Positions 1 to 5,649 of a DNA stretch of 7,761 nucleotides are shown here, one piece after another (the first letter of the stretch is position 1; every line of letters begins with the position of its first letter). The stretch lies in assembly GCA_910588745.1 (NCBI GenBank), contig CAJURK010000074.1, positions 1 to 7,761 of the forward strand. Reading direction: 5' to 3'. The notes beneath the pieces were generated by a model that had not been told where the DNA came from, ran no database searches, and saw only the letters and a list, made by a program, of their open reading frames with translations. The position numbers were made by a program, and so were the translations under genes. The DNA comes from an uncultured Dorea sp. (lineage in GTDB: Bacteria > Bacillota > Clostridia > Lachnospirales > Lachnospiraceae).

Positions 1-260
1 ACAATCACAATTTATGACACGATTGATTTACAACTAGCAAGAAAGAGATAAATTTCCAGTTTATCTATTCAATCCTCTATAAACCCTGTATTTTCAAGGC
101 TTATCGCCTATTAAATGTTCAAACCTTATGTATTTTTGATGCAGTCAAAAAGGGTTACAATTTTATCTTTCATATGATTATCGCCTCGCATTACATTGTA
201 TAATCATATACTACAACTTTTTGAGTCCCATAAAACGGACTCGAACCGAAACCAACACAG
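1..260. other. Gene-free AT-rich flank
   Basis: I find no credible gene, RNA or terminator here. Frames are short and lack ribosome sites. The stretch lies downstream of the whole minus-strand cluster and holds one AT-rich inverted repeat (172-209) and a short GAGTCC/GGACTC pair (225-244) that lacks a following U run on either strand. Confidence 0.6.
172..209. repeat. 10-bp perfect inverted repeat
   Basis: ATATGATTAT (172-181) is the exact reverse complement of ATAATCATAT (200-209), with an 18-base spacer that is more GC-rich than the arms. No U run follows on either strand, so it is not a standard terminator. It could be an operator-like or recombinase site, or chance in AT-rich DNA. Confidence 0.5.
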
Positions 261-443
261 TTATTGACTAACGCGATAAATATTAAACTTGCGAATGAAT
301 GCGTATAATATCACAGACATTCCCGTTGTAATACCTATTGGAACTCCATTTCCTCCTTCCTGCCGTATTGCATATATCTTTGAATCTTTTATACAATAAT
401 AAAAATTCAATCCTTTTTCCGGGGCATTACAAATTAATACCAT
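261..443 (-). CDS. Short membrane protein, likely truncated paralogue of the 195-aa immunity candidate
   Basis: 60-aa product from an ATG at 443 with AGGGGAG 5 bases before it; a TTG 21 bases upstream is less likely. The sequence has a soluble start with FYYCIKDSKIYAIRQ and a hydrophobic segment GITTGMSVILYAF. Order and spacing match the N-terminal region of the preceding 195-aa protein (IYYDRNEQIYLNYKK, then YQMGILVTLYLG), so it looks like a copy cut off after the first membrane segment. It ends at TAA (261-263), and the DNA beyond has no continuing membrane-protein frame. It sits 62 bases after the 195-aa gene on the same strand. It may be non-functional or a small regulator of its neighbour. 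Confidence 0.5.
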   Translation of the reverse strand: MVLICNAPEKGLNFYYCIKDSKIYAIRQEGGNGVPIGITTGMSVILYAFIRKFNIYRVSQ

Positions 444-505
444 CTTTTCTCCCCTCTTATGCAAAATGCACTTCTAGGCAGACTTCCACCGATCTGACCA
501 TAAAA

Positions 506-1093
506 CTAAAATTGTGCACCTGTATTTTGCAAATTTTGTTTCTCATTTAAAAAGTTAAGCATTTTCTTCTTTAAACATGGTCTCACACTGGCAATTATCC
601 CTATGAAACACAGCCAGCTTACAAAAAACAAAATCCAGAACACTATATTATTTGTTACCTCGAACAGCAAACATAAAACCGCAGATGCCATTACACACAT
701 ATATATTATAAATCTCTGCTTCTTAAACTGTTCTTTTCCGATTTTCAGTTCAGCAGAGGAAATAACATTCTTTGCATACCTTCCTTCTTTTTTAATATTC
801 TTCGCCACATATTCTTCAATGAAATAGAGTCCAAAAAAACCTAACGCCAAAACTAATACAATTAAAAAATCCTTCAACCACTCTGATTCCTTTAAAACAT
901 CATAACACAATTTATTTATTGTTTGCCCTAAATACAACGTCACCAAAATACCCATCTGATACTTCAATGAGAATTTTACTGTGTTATCTTTTTTATAATT
1001 CAAATAAATTTGCTCATTCCTATCATAATAAATATTACAAACATCATTTTCCTGATAAATCTGTACGTATCTATTTCTATCCGAAAACAGCAT
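506..1093 (-). CDS. Multi-TM membrane protein, putative orphan immunity protein
   Basis: 195-aa protein started at the ATG with the best ribosome site. An N-terminal soluble stretch of about 45 residues with several YY/IY pairs is followed by hydrophobic segments near 48-62 (weak), 76-93 (LIVLVLALGFFGLYF), 128-146 (FIIYMCVMASAVLCLLF) and 150-170 (VFWILFFVSWLCFIGII), so three or four membrane passes. A charged loop (95-125) lies between the second and third segments, and the tail is Lys/Asn-rich. I recognise no enzyme motif. Its start overlaps by 17 bases a broken frame with a toxin-like end, copying the toxin/immunity overlap at 3529. It may therefore be a kept immunity gene whose toxin partner has decayed. 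Its N-terminal part resembles the 60-aa protein that follows. Confidence 0.65.
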   Translation of the reverse strand: MLFSDRNRYVQIYQENDVCNIYYDRNEQIYLNYKKDNTVKFSLKYQMGILVTLYLGQTINKLCYDVLKESEWLKDFLIVLVLALGFFGLYFIEEYVAKNIKKEGRYAKNVISSAELKIGKEQFKKQRFIIYMCVMASAVLCLLFEVTNNIVFWILFFVSWLCFIGIIASVRPCLKKKMLNFLNEKQNLQNTGAQF

Positions 1094-1283
1094 TTCCAAT
1101 TCCTCCAAAGAACTCCCCAATCGCCCCTTCTACATCTCCTGCTATATTAATTGCATCACGCTCTTCAACTCTTCATTCCCTTCTTCCTTTTTCAGCCTCC
1201 ACGGACTGTCCTTCAAACCACTTTCCAAATACAAGTATCTGGTATCGGATTTTGTCTCTCCAATACCAGATATCATTTTTCAT
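1077..1283 (-). pseudogene. Broken toxin-tip remnant with in-frame TGA
   Basis: A 68-codon frame starting ATG (1281-1283) is interrupted by TGA at 1173-1175 and resumes in the same frame to a TAG at 1077-1079. The first part begins MKNDIWYWRDKIRYQ and runs 36 residues. The second part has 31 codons, ends in GAIGEFFGGIGNAVFG, and has no start of its own. A C-to-T change of CGA (Arg) to TGA would explain the break. The Gly/Phe-rich tail recalls the end of the intact effector (WFGDLGRIF) and of other LXG toxins. The next gene, a membrane protein, starts inside this tail with its ribosome site also inside, the same overlap seen for the intact toxin and its immunity gene. Inference: orphan C-terminal tip of a second effector, now decayed. 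There is no clear ribosome site for the ATG, so it may always have been a 5'-truncated fragment. Confidence 0.45.
1102..1106 (-). promoter_or_regulatory. Ribosome binding site deciding the start of the 195-aa membrane protein
   Basis: GGAGG lies 8 bases before the ATG at 1093. This favours ATG 1093 over a TTG 27 bases upstream, and places the site inside the tail of the broken toxin-tip frame. Confidence 0.7.
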
Positions 1284-1357
1284 AACAGAATAAGCACTAT
1301 ACCGCTTCGTTCAAAGTATCTTTACCGTTACGTTTCTAGATTTCATATATTCGATTA

Positions 1358-1813
1358 CTATATGTTCTTCACCAACTGACAGAATTTTTCTACATTTTCC
1401 TTCTGTCCTTTTATGTCTGATCCAACCGTATTATTCATCAGAGCCAATTTCATTTTCGCATTCTCGATATGCAGGATAACGGTTGTCCGGCCTGGTATCA
1501 GCCCTTTCTTAACCTCTGCTTTTGTAATACTTCCCACCGGGATAGACAGCCTGTTCTTTATTTTGCTGACATCAATGGAATCTATAATGACAAAATTAAT
1601 GCTTTTCTCTGTCATTCCCAGATAGCAGTATGCGTTGCTTAACGCCCCTAATGCCGCCGCGCCGCTGCCCGCAATCAGGGAAAGCCCTCCTATCTTGGCA
1701 TAGGTCTTTGCATCGGCCATAATGGTTCCCCAGAGCCTGCACTGGTAAGTCTCGCCTTCTCCGGCAACCGCATTTAACATCTCGTTCTTGTCTCTCTCAT
1801 TCATCGTCTTCAT
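1358..1813 (-). CDS. PH-like-domain protein with short hydrophobic segment
   Basis: 151-aa protein starting at an ATG that overlaps the previous stop (ATGA), with AGGAGG 7 bases ahead. Residues 20-32 (GETYQCRLWGTIM) and the C-terminal half 70-150 (strands around INFVIIDSID, LSIPVGSITKAEV, TTVILHIEN and MKLALMNN, then a closing helix EKFCQLVKNI) look like a bacterial PH-like barrel. Between them residues 41-66 are Gly/Ala-rich and hydrophobic (IGGLSLIAGSGAAALGAL), which could be a membrane-dipping or buried helix. I do not know a gene name. Being third in a chain of overlapping genes after the effector and membrane protein, it is probably co-produced with them. Membrane-linked adaptor or accessory immunity are guesses. 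Gene reality is well supported by ribosome site and overlap. Confidence 0.78.
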   Translation of the reverse strand: MKTMNERDKNEMLNAVAGEGETYQCRLWGTIMADAKTYAKIGGLSLIAGSGAAALGALSNAYCYLGMTEKSINFVIIDSIDVSKIKNRLSIPVGSITKAEVKKGLIPGRTTVILHIENAKMKLALMNNTVGSDIKGQKENVEKFCQLVKNI

Positions 1814-2268
1814 TCTTCTTCCTCCTCATTCTTTTTTTCTGCAACAACTTTTACGATATAATATAGTTCTTTTCCATTATTCACTATTTCATTATAAAAC
1901 GGCGACAGGATTTTTAATCCGTTTTCTTCAGCAAGCATCAGAAGTGCTGCATAGGCCTTTTCCATATTTGTTTCAAAATCGTCCATCACCACCACGGAAA
2001 TCATATTCTCCACCAAATAATACGTCTGGAATTTCAGCCCGTTTCTTAACATGCTGCCTGTGTTTTCCGCCGGATAGAAAAATTCCACTTCCATGTTAGC
2101 GTCTTTATCCATCCTCTTTACTGCATAAAAGAAATTCCCTCCCGGTTTCAGACTGTTTTTCCTGCACAATCCAAGGAAATCCTCTATGATACTGCCAATC
2201 TCTTTATATGGGAACGCATACTCCCTTGAGTAAACATTCATACATTGTATGCTGTCATATTTATTCAT
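1810..2268 (-). CDS. Small GyrI-like/DUF5085-like protein, second of a tandem pair
   Basis: 152-aa soluble protein. I chose the ATG at 2268 because it overlaps the previous stop (ATGAATAA) and follows GGGAG at 9 bases; the open frame upstream is a shadow of the 147-aa gene. It shows the two-fold beta-alpha-beta-beta layout. In the first half a helix (EIGSIIEDFLGLCRKN, about 23-38) leads to FFYAVKR and MEVEFFYPA. In the second half a helix (AYAALLMLAEENGLK) leads to strands ending YYIVKVVAE. The VEFFYPAE end of half one parallels YEIWFPMN in the upstream neighbour, so the two are probably distant paralogues. The tail is a run of Glu (last 6 residues mostly acidic). The stop overlaps the next ATG by ATGA, so translation is probably coupled. 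Function unknown. Confidence 0.8.
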   Translation of the reverse strand: MNKYDSIQCMNVYSREYAFPYKEIGSIIEDFLGLCRKNSLKPGGNFFYAVKRMDKDANMEVEFFYPAENTGSMLRNGLKFQTYYLVENMISVVVMDDFETNMEKAYAALLMLAEENGLKILSPFYNEIVNNGKELYYIVKVVAEKKNEEEEE

Positions 2269-2704
2269 CCCATGTCTCTCCCTGTACTGGAATATAAATG
2301 TCGACAACCTTTCCTCCGGGGATGGGAATGATTGCGTAGAAAATATCACGGTAAGCAGTTCCTTCCTGCTTCAGATCGTTTTCCATTTCCTCAGAAGAGC
2401 TTTCTATGCTGGTATTCTCCGGAATCGTTCTGGTAAACAGACAGTCTGTATATACAATCCGGTCACAGAAATATCCATCCGCTGTATTTTCTAGTTTTTT
2501 CATCCTGTTCATTGGGAACCATATTTCATAAGATATTTCTTCACTTATGCATTTATGTATGATGACCGGCCCGGTAAGGTAAATACCTTCCTTCCGAAGT
2601 TCCATCCCCCGCATGGACAGTTCATCCATATCCAAGATGCTCTTTTCTTTTCCTTTATAAATAAATACATTGTATAATTCCAAGCTGCATTTTTTCACTT
2701 TCAC
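2261..2704 (-). CDS. Small GyrI-like/DUF5085-like protein, first of a tandem pair
   Basis: 147-aa soluble protein with a GTG start, 30 bases after the membrane-protein gene. Two similar halves can be seen. Each has a starting strand, a helix, then a GPVIIH / FYAIIP strand and a final strand ending in a short turn (YEIWFPMN near 59-66; VDIYIPVQGE near 134-143). This beta-alpha-beta-beta pattern repeated twice is typical of GyrI-like/SHS2 ligand-binding folds. The DUF5085 family found near Bacillus T7SS genes has the same look (recalled, not searched). It has no membrane segment or signal peptide. Its last 8 bases (ATGAATAA) overlap the next gene, which shares the layout. The function is unknown; chaperone, adaptor or soluble immunity roles fit the context equally well. 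Confidence 0.8.
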   Translation of the reverse strand: MKVKKCSLELYNVFIYKGKEKSILDMDELSMRGMELRKEGIYLTGPVIIHKCISEEISYEIWFPMNRMKKLENTADGYFCDRIVYTDCLFTRTIPENTSIESSSEEMENDLKQEGTAYRDIFYAIIPIPGGKVVDIYIPVQGETWDE

Positions 2705-2709
2705 TTGTT

Positions 2710-2715
2710 CTCCTC
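2710..2715 (-). promoter_or_regulatory. Ribosome binding site supporting a GTG start
   Basis: GAGGAG within an AGGGAGAGGAG tract sits 5 bases before a GTG at 2704. No ATG start is available nearby in this frame, so the site decides the start of the 147-aa gene. Confidence 0.65.
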
Positions 2716-2734
2716 TCCCTAGATTACAGTCCTA

Positions 2735-3529
2735 TCACCAATAATATACGTTACATCCATTTGAATAATCCCTCAGCGGTCTTTGCAAATACGAAGGCAT
2801 CTTGTATACACAGATACTACGCGGTATTTCCGCATTCTGGATAAGGCTTTTTATCACTTCTTTTTTTGATATGCCCGCCTGTTCTTCTACATAATTCTGA
2901 TAAACCTCTCGGAATATGGCGCTTACCTCCTCTTCCTGTTTCCCGAGAACCTCTTCTGGCAAAATATCCAAATTAAACCATATATACTCGCCAAACTTTG
3001 TTCTGCCTTCAGCAGACAGCTTTCTTCCCAGATCAATCTCAACTGTGTCACCTGTAAGGTACATTGCCCACACCGGAGTGGTATCCCTATTCTTTAAACT
3101 CGATGTTGGCATTGCCCTGCCTAATACCATCATTTCCTTTGACAGATACCTCCAATTGACTCTTAACCAATGTTCGCTTTCTGCAAAATCTATTTTATTC
3201 ATTCCATTTTCTTTTAAATAAGCTATATCCGTGAACGTTTCATTCTCAAACAACTCTTCCAATTCTTCTTTCGTGAATATCTTATTAAAATATGGTATAC
3301 AACGATAATATGTACGTACATAATTCAATATCGGTTTAAAGGTTAACAAAGCAAGCAGCACGATAACTATAAATGGCCAATCTTGCGACAGTTCTATACC
3401 GCTGAGATAAAAAAATCTTACCGCTGCAATAATTCTAAGTGCCAAAAAGAACCAAGCAAAGATCAATATCGCTTTTTTTATTGGGTACAGACGCTTCCAT
3501 TCACTTCTCTGTATTTCCTTTTTTCCCAT
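2735..3529 (-). CDS. Two-TM membrane protein, candidate immunity protein for the LXG-like effector
   Basis: 264 aa when started at the ATG that overlaps the effector stop (TAATG). A longer frame exists upstream but lacks a ribosome site. Residues 18-41 (AILIFAWFFLALRII region) and 51-68 (WPFIVIVLLALLTF region) are membrane segments forming a hairpin with a short external loop. From about residue 70 to the end is a mixed soluble domain, probably cytosolic by the positive-inside rule (Lys/Arg-rich N-terminus and RTYYR after TM2). I recognise no enzyme motif. Overlap with a glycine-zipper toxin and a membrane location are what is expected of an immunity protein against a membrane-acting LXG toxin, as with TipE for TelE. 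I do not claim sequence homology to TipE. An accessory role in secretion cannot be excluded. Confidence 0.62.
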   Translation of the reverse strand: MGKKEIQRSEWKRLYPIKKAILIFAWFFLALRIIAAVRFFYLSGIELSQDWPFIVIVLLALLTFKPILNYVRTYYRCIPYFNKIFTKEELEELFENETFTDIAYLKENGMNKIDFAESEHWLRVNWRYLSKEMMVLGRAMPTSSLKNRDTTPVWAMYLTGDTVEIDLGRKLSAEGRTKFGEYIWFNLDILPEEVLGKQEEEVSAIFREVYQNYVEEQAGISKKEVIKSLIQNAEIPRSICVYKMPSYLQRPLRDYSNGCNVYYW

Positions 3530-5031
3530 TAGAATATCCTCCCCAAATCTCCAAACCAATCACATACTGAGTCTATCCCTATTTTCGCCATATCTACCAA
3601 GCTATCTTTCTTTCCGTCATTGTTAACATCCGCAATTCCTACAGAATCTCCAGCCGCCCCGATTACAACTCCCGCAATCGCTCCCACCGCGGTTCCAAGA
3701 GGCGGCACAAAAAACGAACCGATTGCTGCTCCGGCCGCCGCGGACGTTGCTCCCCATGAAATGTCTACAGCCGAATCCGTTATTGTATCCTGCAGCCCAT
3801 CCCATGACGGCCTAAATTCTCCATCTTCAAAAAAATTATCATATGCATTAGAAATTACCGTAAGTGCAGTGCCTGCTGCCCCTAATTTATCTCCTTCTAC
3901 AAAATCATCCCAAAACTTTATATCTTTTTTAAATGCGTCTGAAAATGTTTTTCCGGCAAGATTTAATTTATTCCCACCTGATTCCTGAAACGCTGCAAGA
4001 TATTTTTTTAAATCAGTATAATTTAACTCCTTCAAATAGTCACTATCAAGTTTTAAACCATTCCTTGTTAATTTCTTGATATCCAGCTTCTTCCAATCCA
4101 CATTTTTTATTTTGGCTTTTAAAAAATCCCCAAGGTATTCCCATTTATTAGGCATAGAACTTTCTATAATATCTCCAGTCATCTGAAGGTAAAACTTATT
4201 TCCTATTTTATTAATCTTAAAATGGACTCCATTCCGCAATAAAAAAATAGACTGCTCATTATCCTGAAACCAATTAAGTAAATCCAGCGATTCTAATGCA
4301 TCATCTCCCATACCTAAAAGTTTCTTTATGATATCATCAGAAACTTCTATTCCTTCCCTCTCTTCCATATCCGCCAGATATCCCGGCCATGCATTTTCAA
4401 TCATCTCTTTCCATCCCATATCGGACTTGGAAAGTTCAAACCGTCCCGCCGCCCCGTTCCATCCTTTCCCTATCGCCGCAATTCCATCTGACACCGCGCC
4501 ATACAAAGAATCTGCTCCTGAAAATAAAGAACTGGTCTCCGCCTCTATCCGGTACAGCTTCTCGATCTTATCCTGCAAATCCCTGATCAGTATATCATTA
4601 TCTCCCATACATCCATAATACCTTGAAATTATGCTGTAAAAAGAGGATGAATACTCTGCCAGCGACGGATTCCTCATACAGTTTTCCAGCCTGTTTATCG
4701 TATTCTGCATCTGCTGGTTTGCTGACTGCAGATTCTCTATCTTATCATTCAGTTCATCCTCAATCAAATCCTCATTTCCTACCGCGCCTTTCAATGTTTC
4801 ATTCCCCTGTATTACCGCTTCATTTCCGCAGATCAGCCCCTGTATCACCGCCTGATGGTTCCCAAGCTGTCCTTTCATACTTGACCATGCCGCGCTCTTC
4901 AATTCTTCATTCCCTGTAAACTGCGATATTCCGTTCAGAACTCCCATCAGCGCCTGATTGTCCTCCCGCAGATTTCCGATGATACTATCCGCCTGATTTT
5001 TTAATCTTCCCGGATAAAGTTCTAATCCCAT
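3529..5031 (-). CDS. LXG-like T7SS effector with C-terminal glycine zipper (putative pore-forming toxin)
   Basis: 500-aa protein started at an ATG with an AGGAGG ribosome site inside the end of the Lap2-like gene. Residues 1-200 are helical and polar, with repeated AVIQG units (61-76) and a long coiled-coil-like stretch (88-118). This resembles the N-terminal targeting region of LXG effectors. Residues 200-425 are variable and more AT-rich in DNA, with no enzyme motif that I recognise. Residues 427-461 form a small-residue hydrophobic segment with Gly at 446, 450, 454 and 458, a perfect GxxxG ladder typical of glycine zippers in membrane-inserting toxins such as LXG TelE. It is followed by a DVNNDGKKD motif (468-476), like an EF-hand/dockerin calcium loop, and an aromatic end WFGDLGRIF. 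Inference: an antibacterial membrane-disrupting toxin exported by EssC with its Lap partners. The stop codon overlaps the start of the candidate immunity gene. Confidence 0.8.
   Translation of the reverse strand: MGLELYPGRLKNQADSIIGNLREDNQALMGVLNGISQFTGNEELKSAAWSSMKGQLGNHQAVIQGLICGNEAVIQGNETLKGAVGNEDLIEDELNDKIENLQSANQQMQNTINRLENCMRNPSLAEYSSSFYSIISRYYGCMGDNDILIRDLQDKIEKLYRIEAETSSLFSGADSLYGAVSDGIAAIGKGWNGAAGRFELSKSDMGWKEMIENAWPGYLADMEEREGIEVSDDIIKKLLGMGDDALESLDLLNWFQDNEQSIFLLRNGVHFKINKIGNKFYLQMTGDIIESSMPNKWEYLGDFLKAKIKNVDWKKLDIKKLTRNGLKLDSDYLKELNYTDLKKYLAAFQESGGNKLNLAGKTFSDAFKKDIKFWDDFVEGDKLGAAGTALTVISNAYDNFFEDGEFRPSWDGLQDTITDSAVDISWGATSAAAGAAIGSFFVPPLGTAVGAIAGVVIGAAGDSVGIADVNNDGKKDSLVDMAKIGIDSVCDWFGDLGRIF
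3538..3544 (-). promoter_or_regulatory. Ribosome binding site deciding the start of the 264-aa membrane protein
   Basis: GGGGAGG lies 8 bases before the ATG at 3529, inside the last codons of the effector gene. It makes 3529 a much better start than the alternative 30 bases upstream and, with the TAATG overlap, points to coupled translation of toxin and immunity protein. Confidence 0.75.
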
Positions 5032-5336
5032 ACCTGTCCCTCCTGATAACTCTCTTCTTCTCTCTTCAGCTTCCTTAGACTATCCCGGAGCTCCTGTGCC
5101 ATCTCCGACATTTTCGTATCCTTGCATACTTTTGCCTCCCACACTGACTGCTGGAGCGCCAGAACTTTCCCATGAAATTCCGCATCCTTTTGATAACGCG
5201 AAAGCATGTCCTGAAATATATCCTGCGTAATCCGATCCTGATAATTCATTTCCTCTTCTGCATCTTCCATCAGCCGGATTACTTTTTCACATTCCTCAAT
5301 CTTGTCTTTTAATTCCCGTTCCTTTTTATCCGCCAT
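5022..5336 (-). CDS. Lap2-like small coiled-coil protein (DUF3958/DUF5082-like)
   Basis: 104-aa, highly charged, almost entirely helical protein. Residues 1-30 and 75-96 show heptad-like Leu/Ile/Met spacing with many Glu and Lys, predicting an antiparallel coiled coil. There is no signal peptide or membrane segment. It starts 11 bases after the Lap1-like gene with an AGGAG site 8 bases before ATG, and its last 10 bases overlap the start of the LXG-like gene. In known LXG systems this slot is taken by Lap2 (DUF3958), which packs with Lap1 against the LXG helices to form the export-competent complex. Other T7SSb coiled-coil families such as DUF5082 (YwqH-like) have similar composition, so the exact family is uncertain. 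The role as effector partner is inferred mainly from context. Confidence 0.68.
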   Translation of the reverse strand: MADKKERELKDKIEECEKVIRLMEDAEEEMNYQDRITQDIFQDMLSRYQKDAEFHGKVLALQQSVWEAKVCKDTKMSEMAQELRDSLRKLKREEESYQEGQVWD

Positions 5337-5347
5337 AGCTATTTCTC

Positions 5348-5626
5348 CTAAAATCCGGAAGACAGCATTGCAGAAATGCTGGCGTCTAACTGCTCAAATG
5401 TACTTCCCAGTGTTGCTATATGCCCCGCGTCCTGAGAAAGCGCATTTCGGTATGACGCTTTTTGTGACTGGGCTTTCTCATAAGCGGTAACAGCTTCGCT
5501 TTTCGCCGTTATATTCGTACTCCCGTCTGCTGTAATCGTTTTCTGCTGCAGGCCCAGCGCGCTTCCTGCAAGAATCTGCGAGCTGTTAGCTGCCGACTGC
5601 TGGCTGCTTTGTATAACATTAGACAT
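5348..5626 (-). CDS. lap1: Lap1-like WXG100-type small protein (TIGR04197/DUF3130 family)
   Basis: 92-aa helical hairpin-type protein rich in Ser, Ala and Gln, with no signal peptide. The pattern of two helices around a turn (TADGSTNIT, residues 32-40) and the end STFEQLDASIS fits the TIGR04197 (SACOL2603 family, DUF3130) proteins, now called Lap1. These bind the helical N-terminal part of LXG toxins and provide a C-terminal FxxxD targeting signal. Here that motif is F77-D81. The start ATG follows an AGGGGG ribosome site at 9 bases. Position right after essC and ahead of a coiled-coil partner and an LXG-like gene is the standard Lap1-Lap2-LXG order. Inferred role: co-secreted targeting factor of the 500-aa effector, recognised by EssC. 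The family match is by eye from motif, length and context. Confidence 0.83.
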   Translation of the reverse strand: MSNVIQSSQQSAANSSQILAGSALGLQQKTITADGSTNITAKSEAVTAYEKAQSQKASYRNALSQDAGHIATLGSTFEQLDASISAMLSSGF

Positions 5627-5649
5627 TTTTTTGTTCCCCCTTCTTTCAT

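Noticed and set aside
225..244. GAGTCC/GGACTC hairpin as a terminator
   Set aside because: The stem is 6 bp and no U run follows it on either strand; on the minus strand the tail is A-rich.
224..250. tRNA-like T-arm on the minus strand (GGTTCGAGTCC) that might mark an integration site
   Set aside because: The T-stem pairs only partly, there is no matching acceptor strand or anticodon arm upstream, and that upstream DNA is the end of the 60-aa frame.
1287..1314. Possible internal promoter (TTGAAC, 16 bases, TATTCT) on the minus strand ahead of the broken toxin tip
   Set aside because: Each box matches only 4 of 6 consensus bases, which is expected often in AT-rich DNA.
3620..3988. Plus-strand frame of 122 codons opposite the effector
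   Set aside because: Its Pro/Ala/Thr-rich composition mirrors the antisense of the Gly/Ala-rich zipper; it has no domain or ribosome site.
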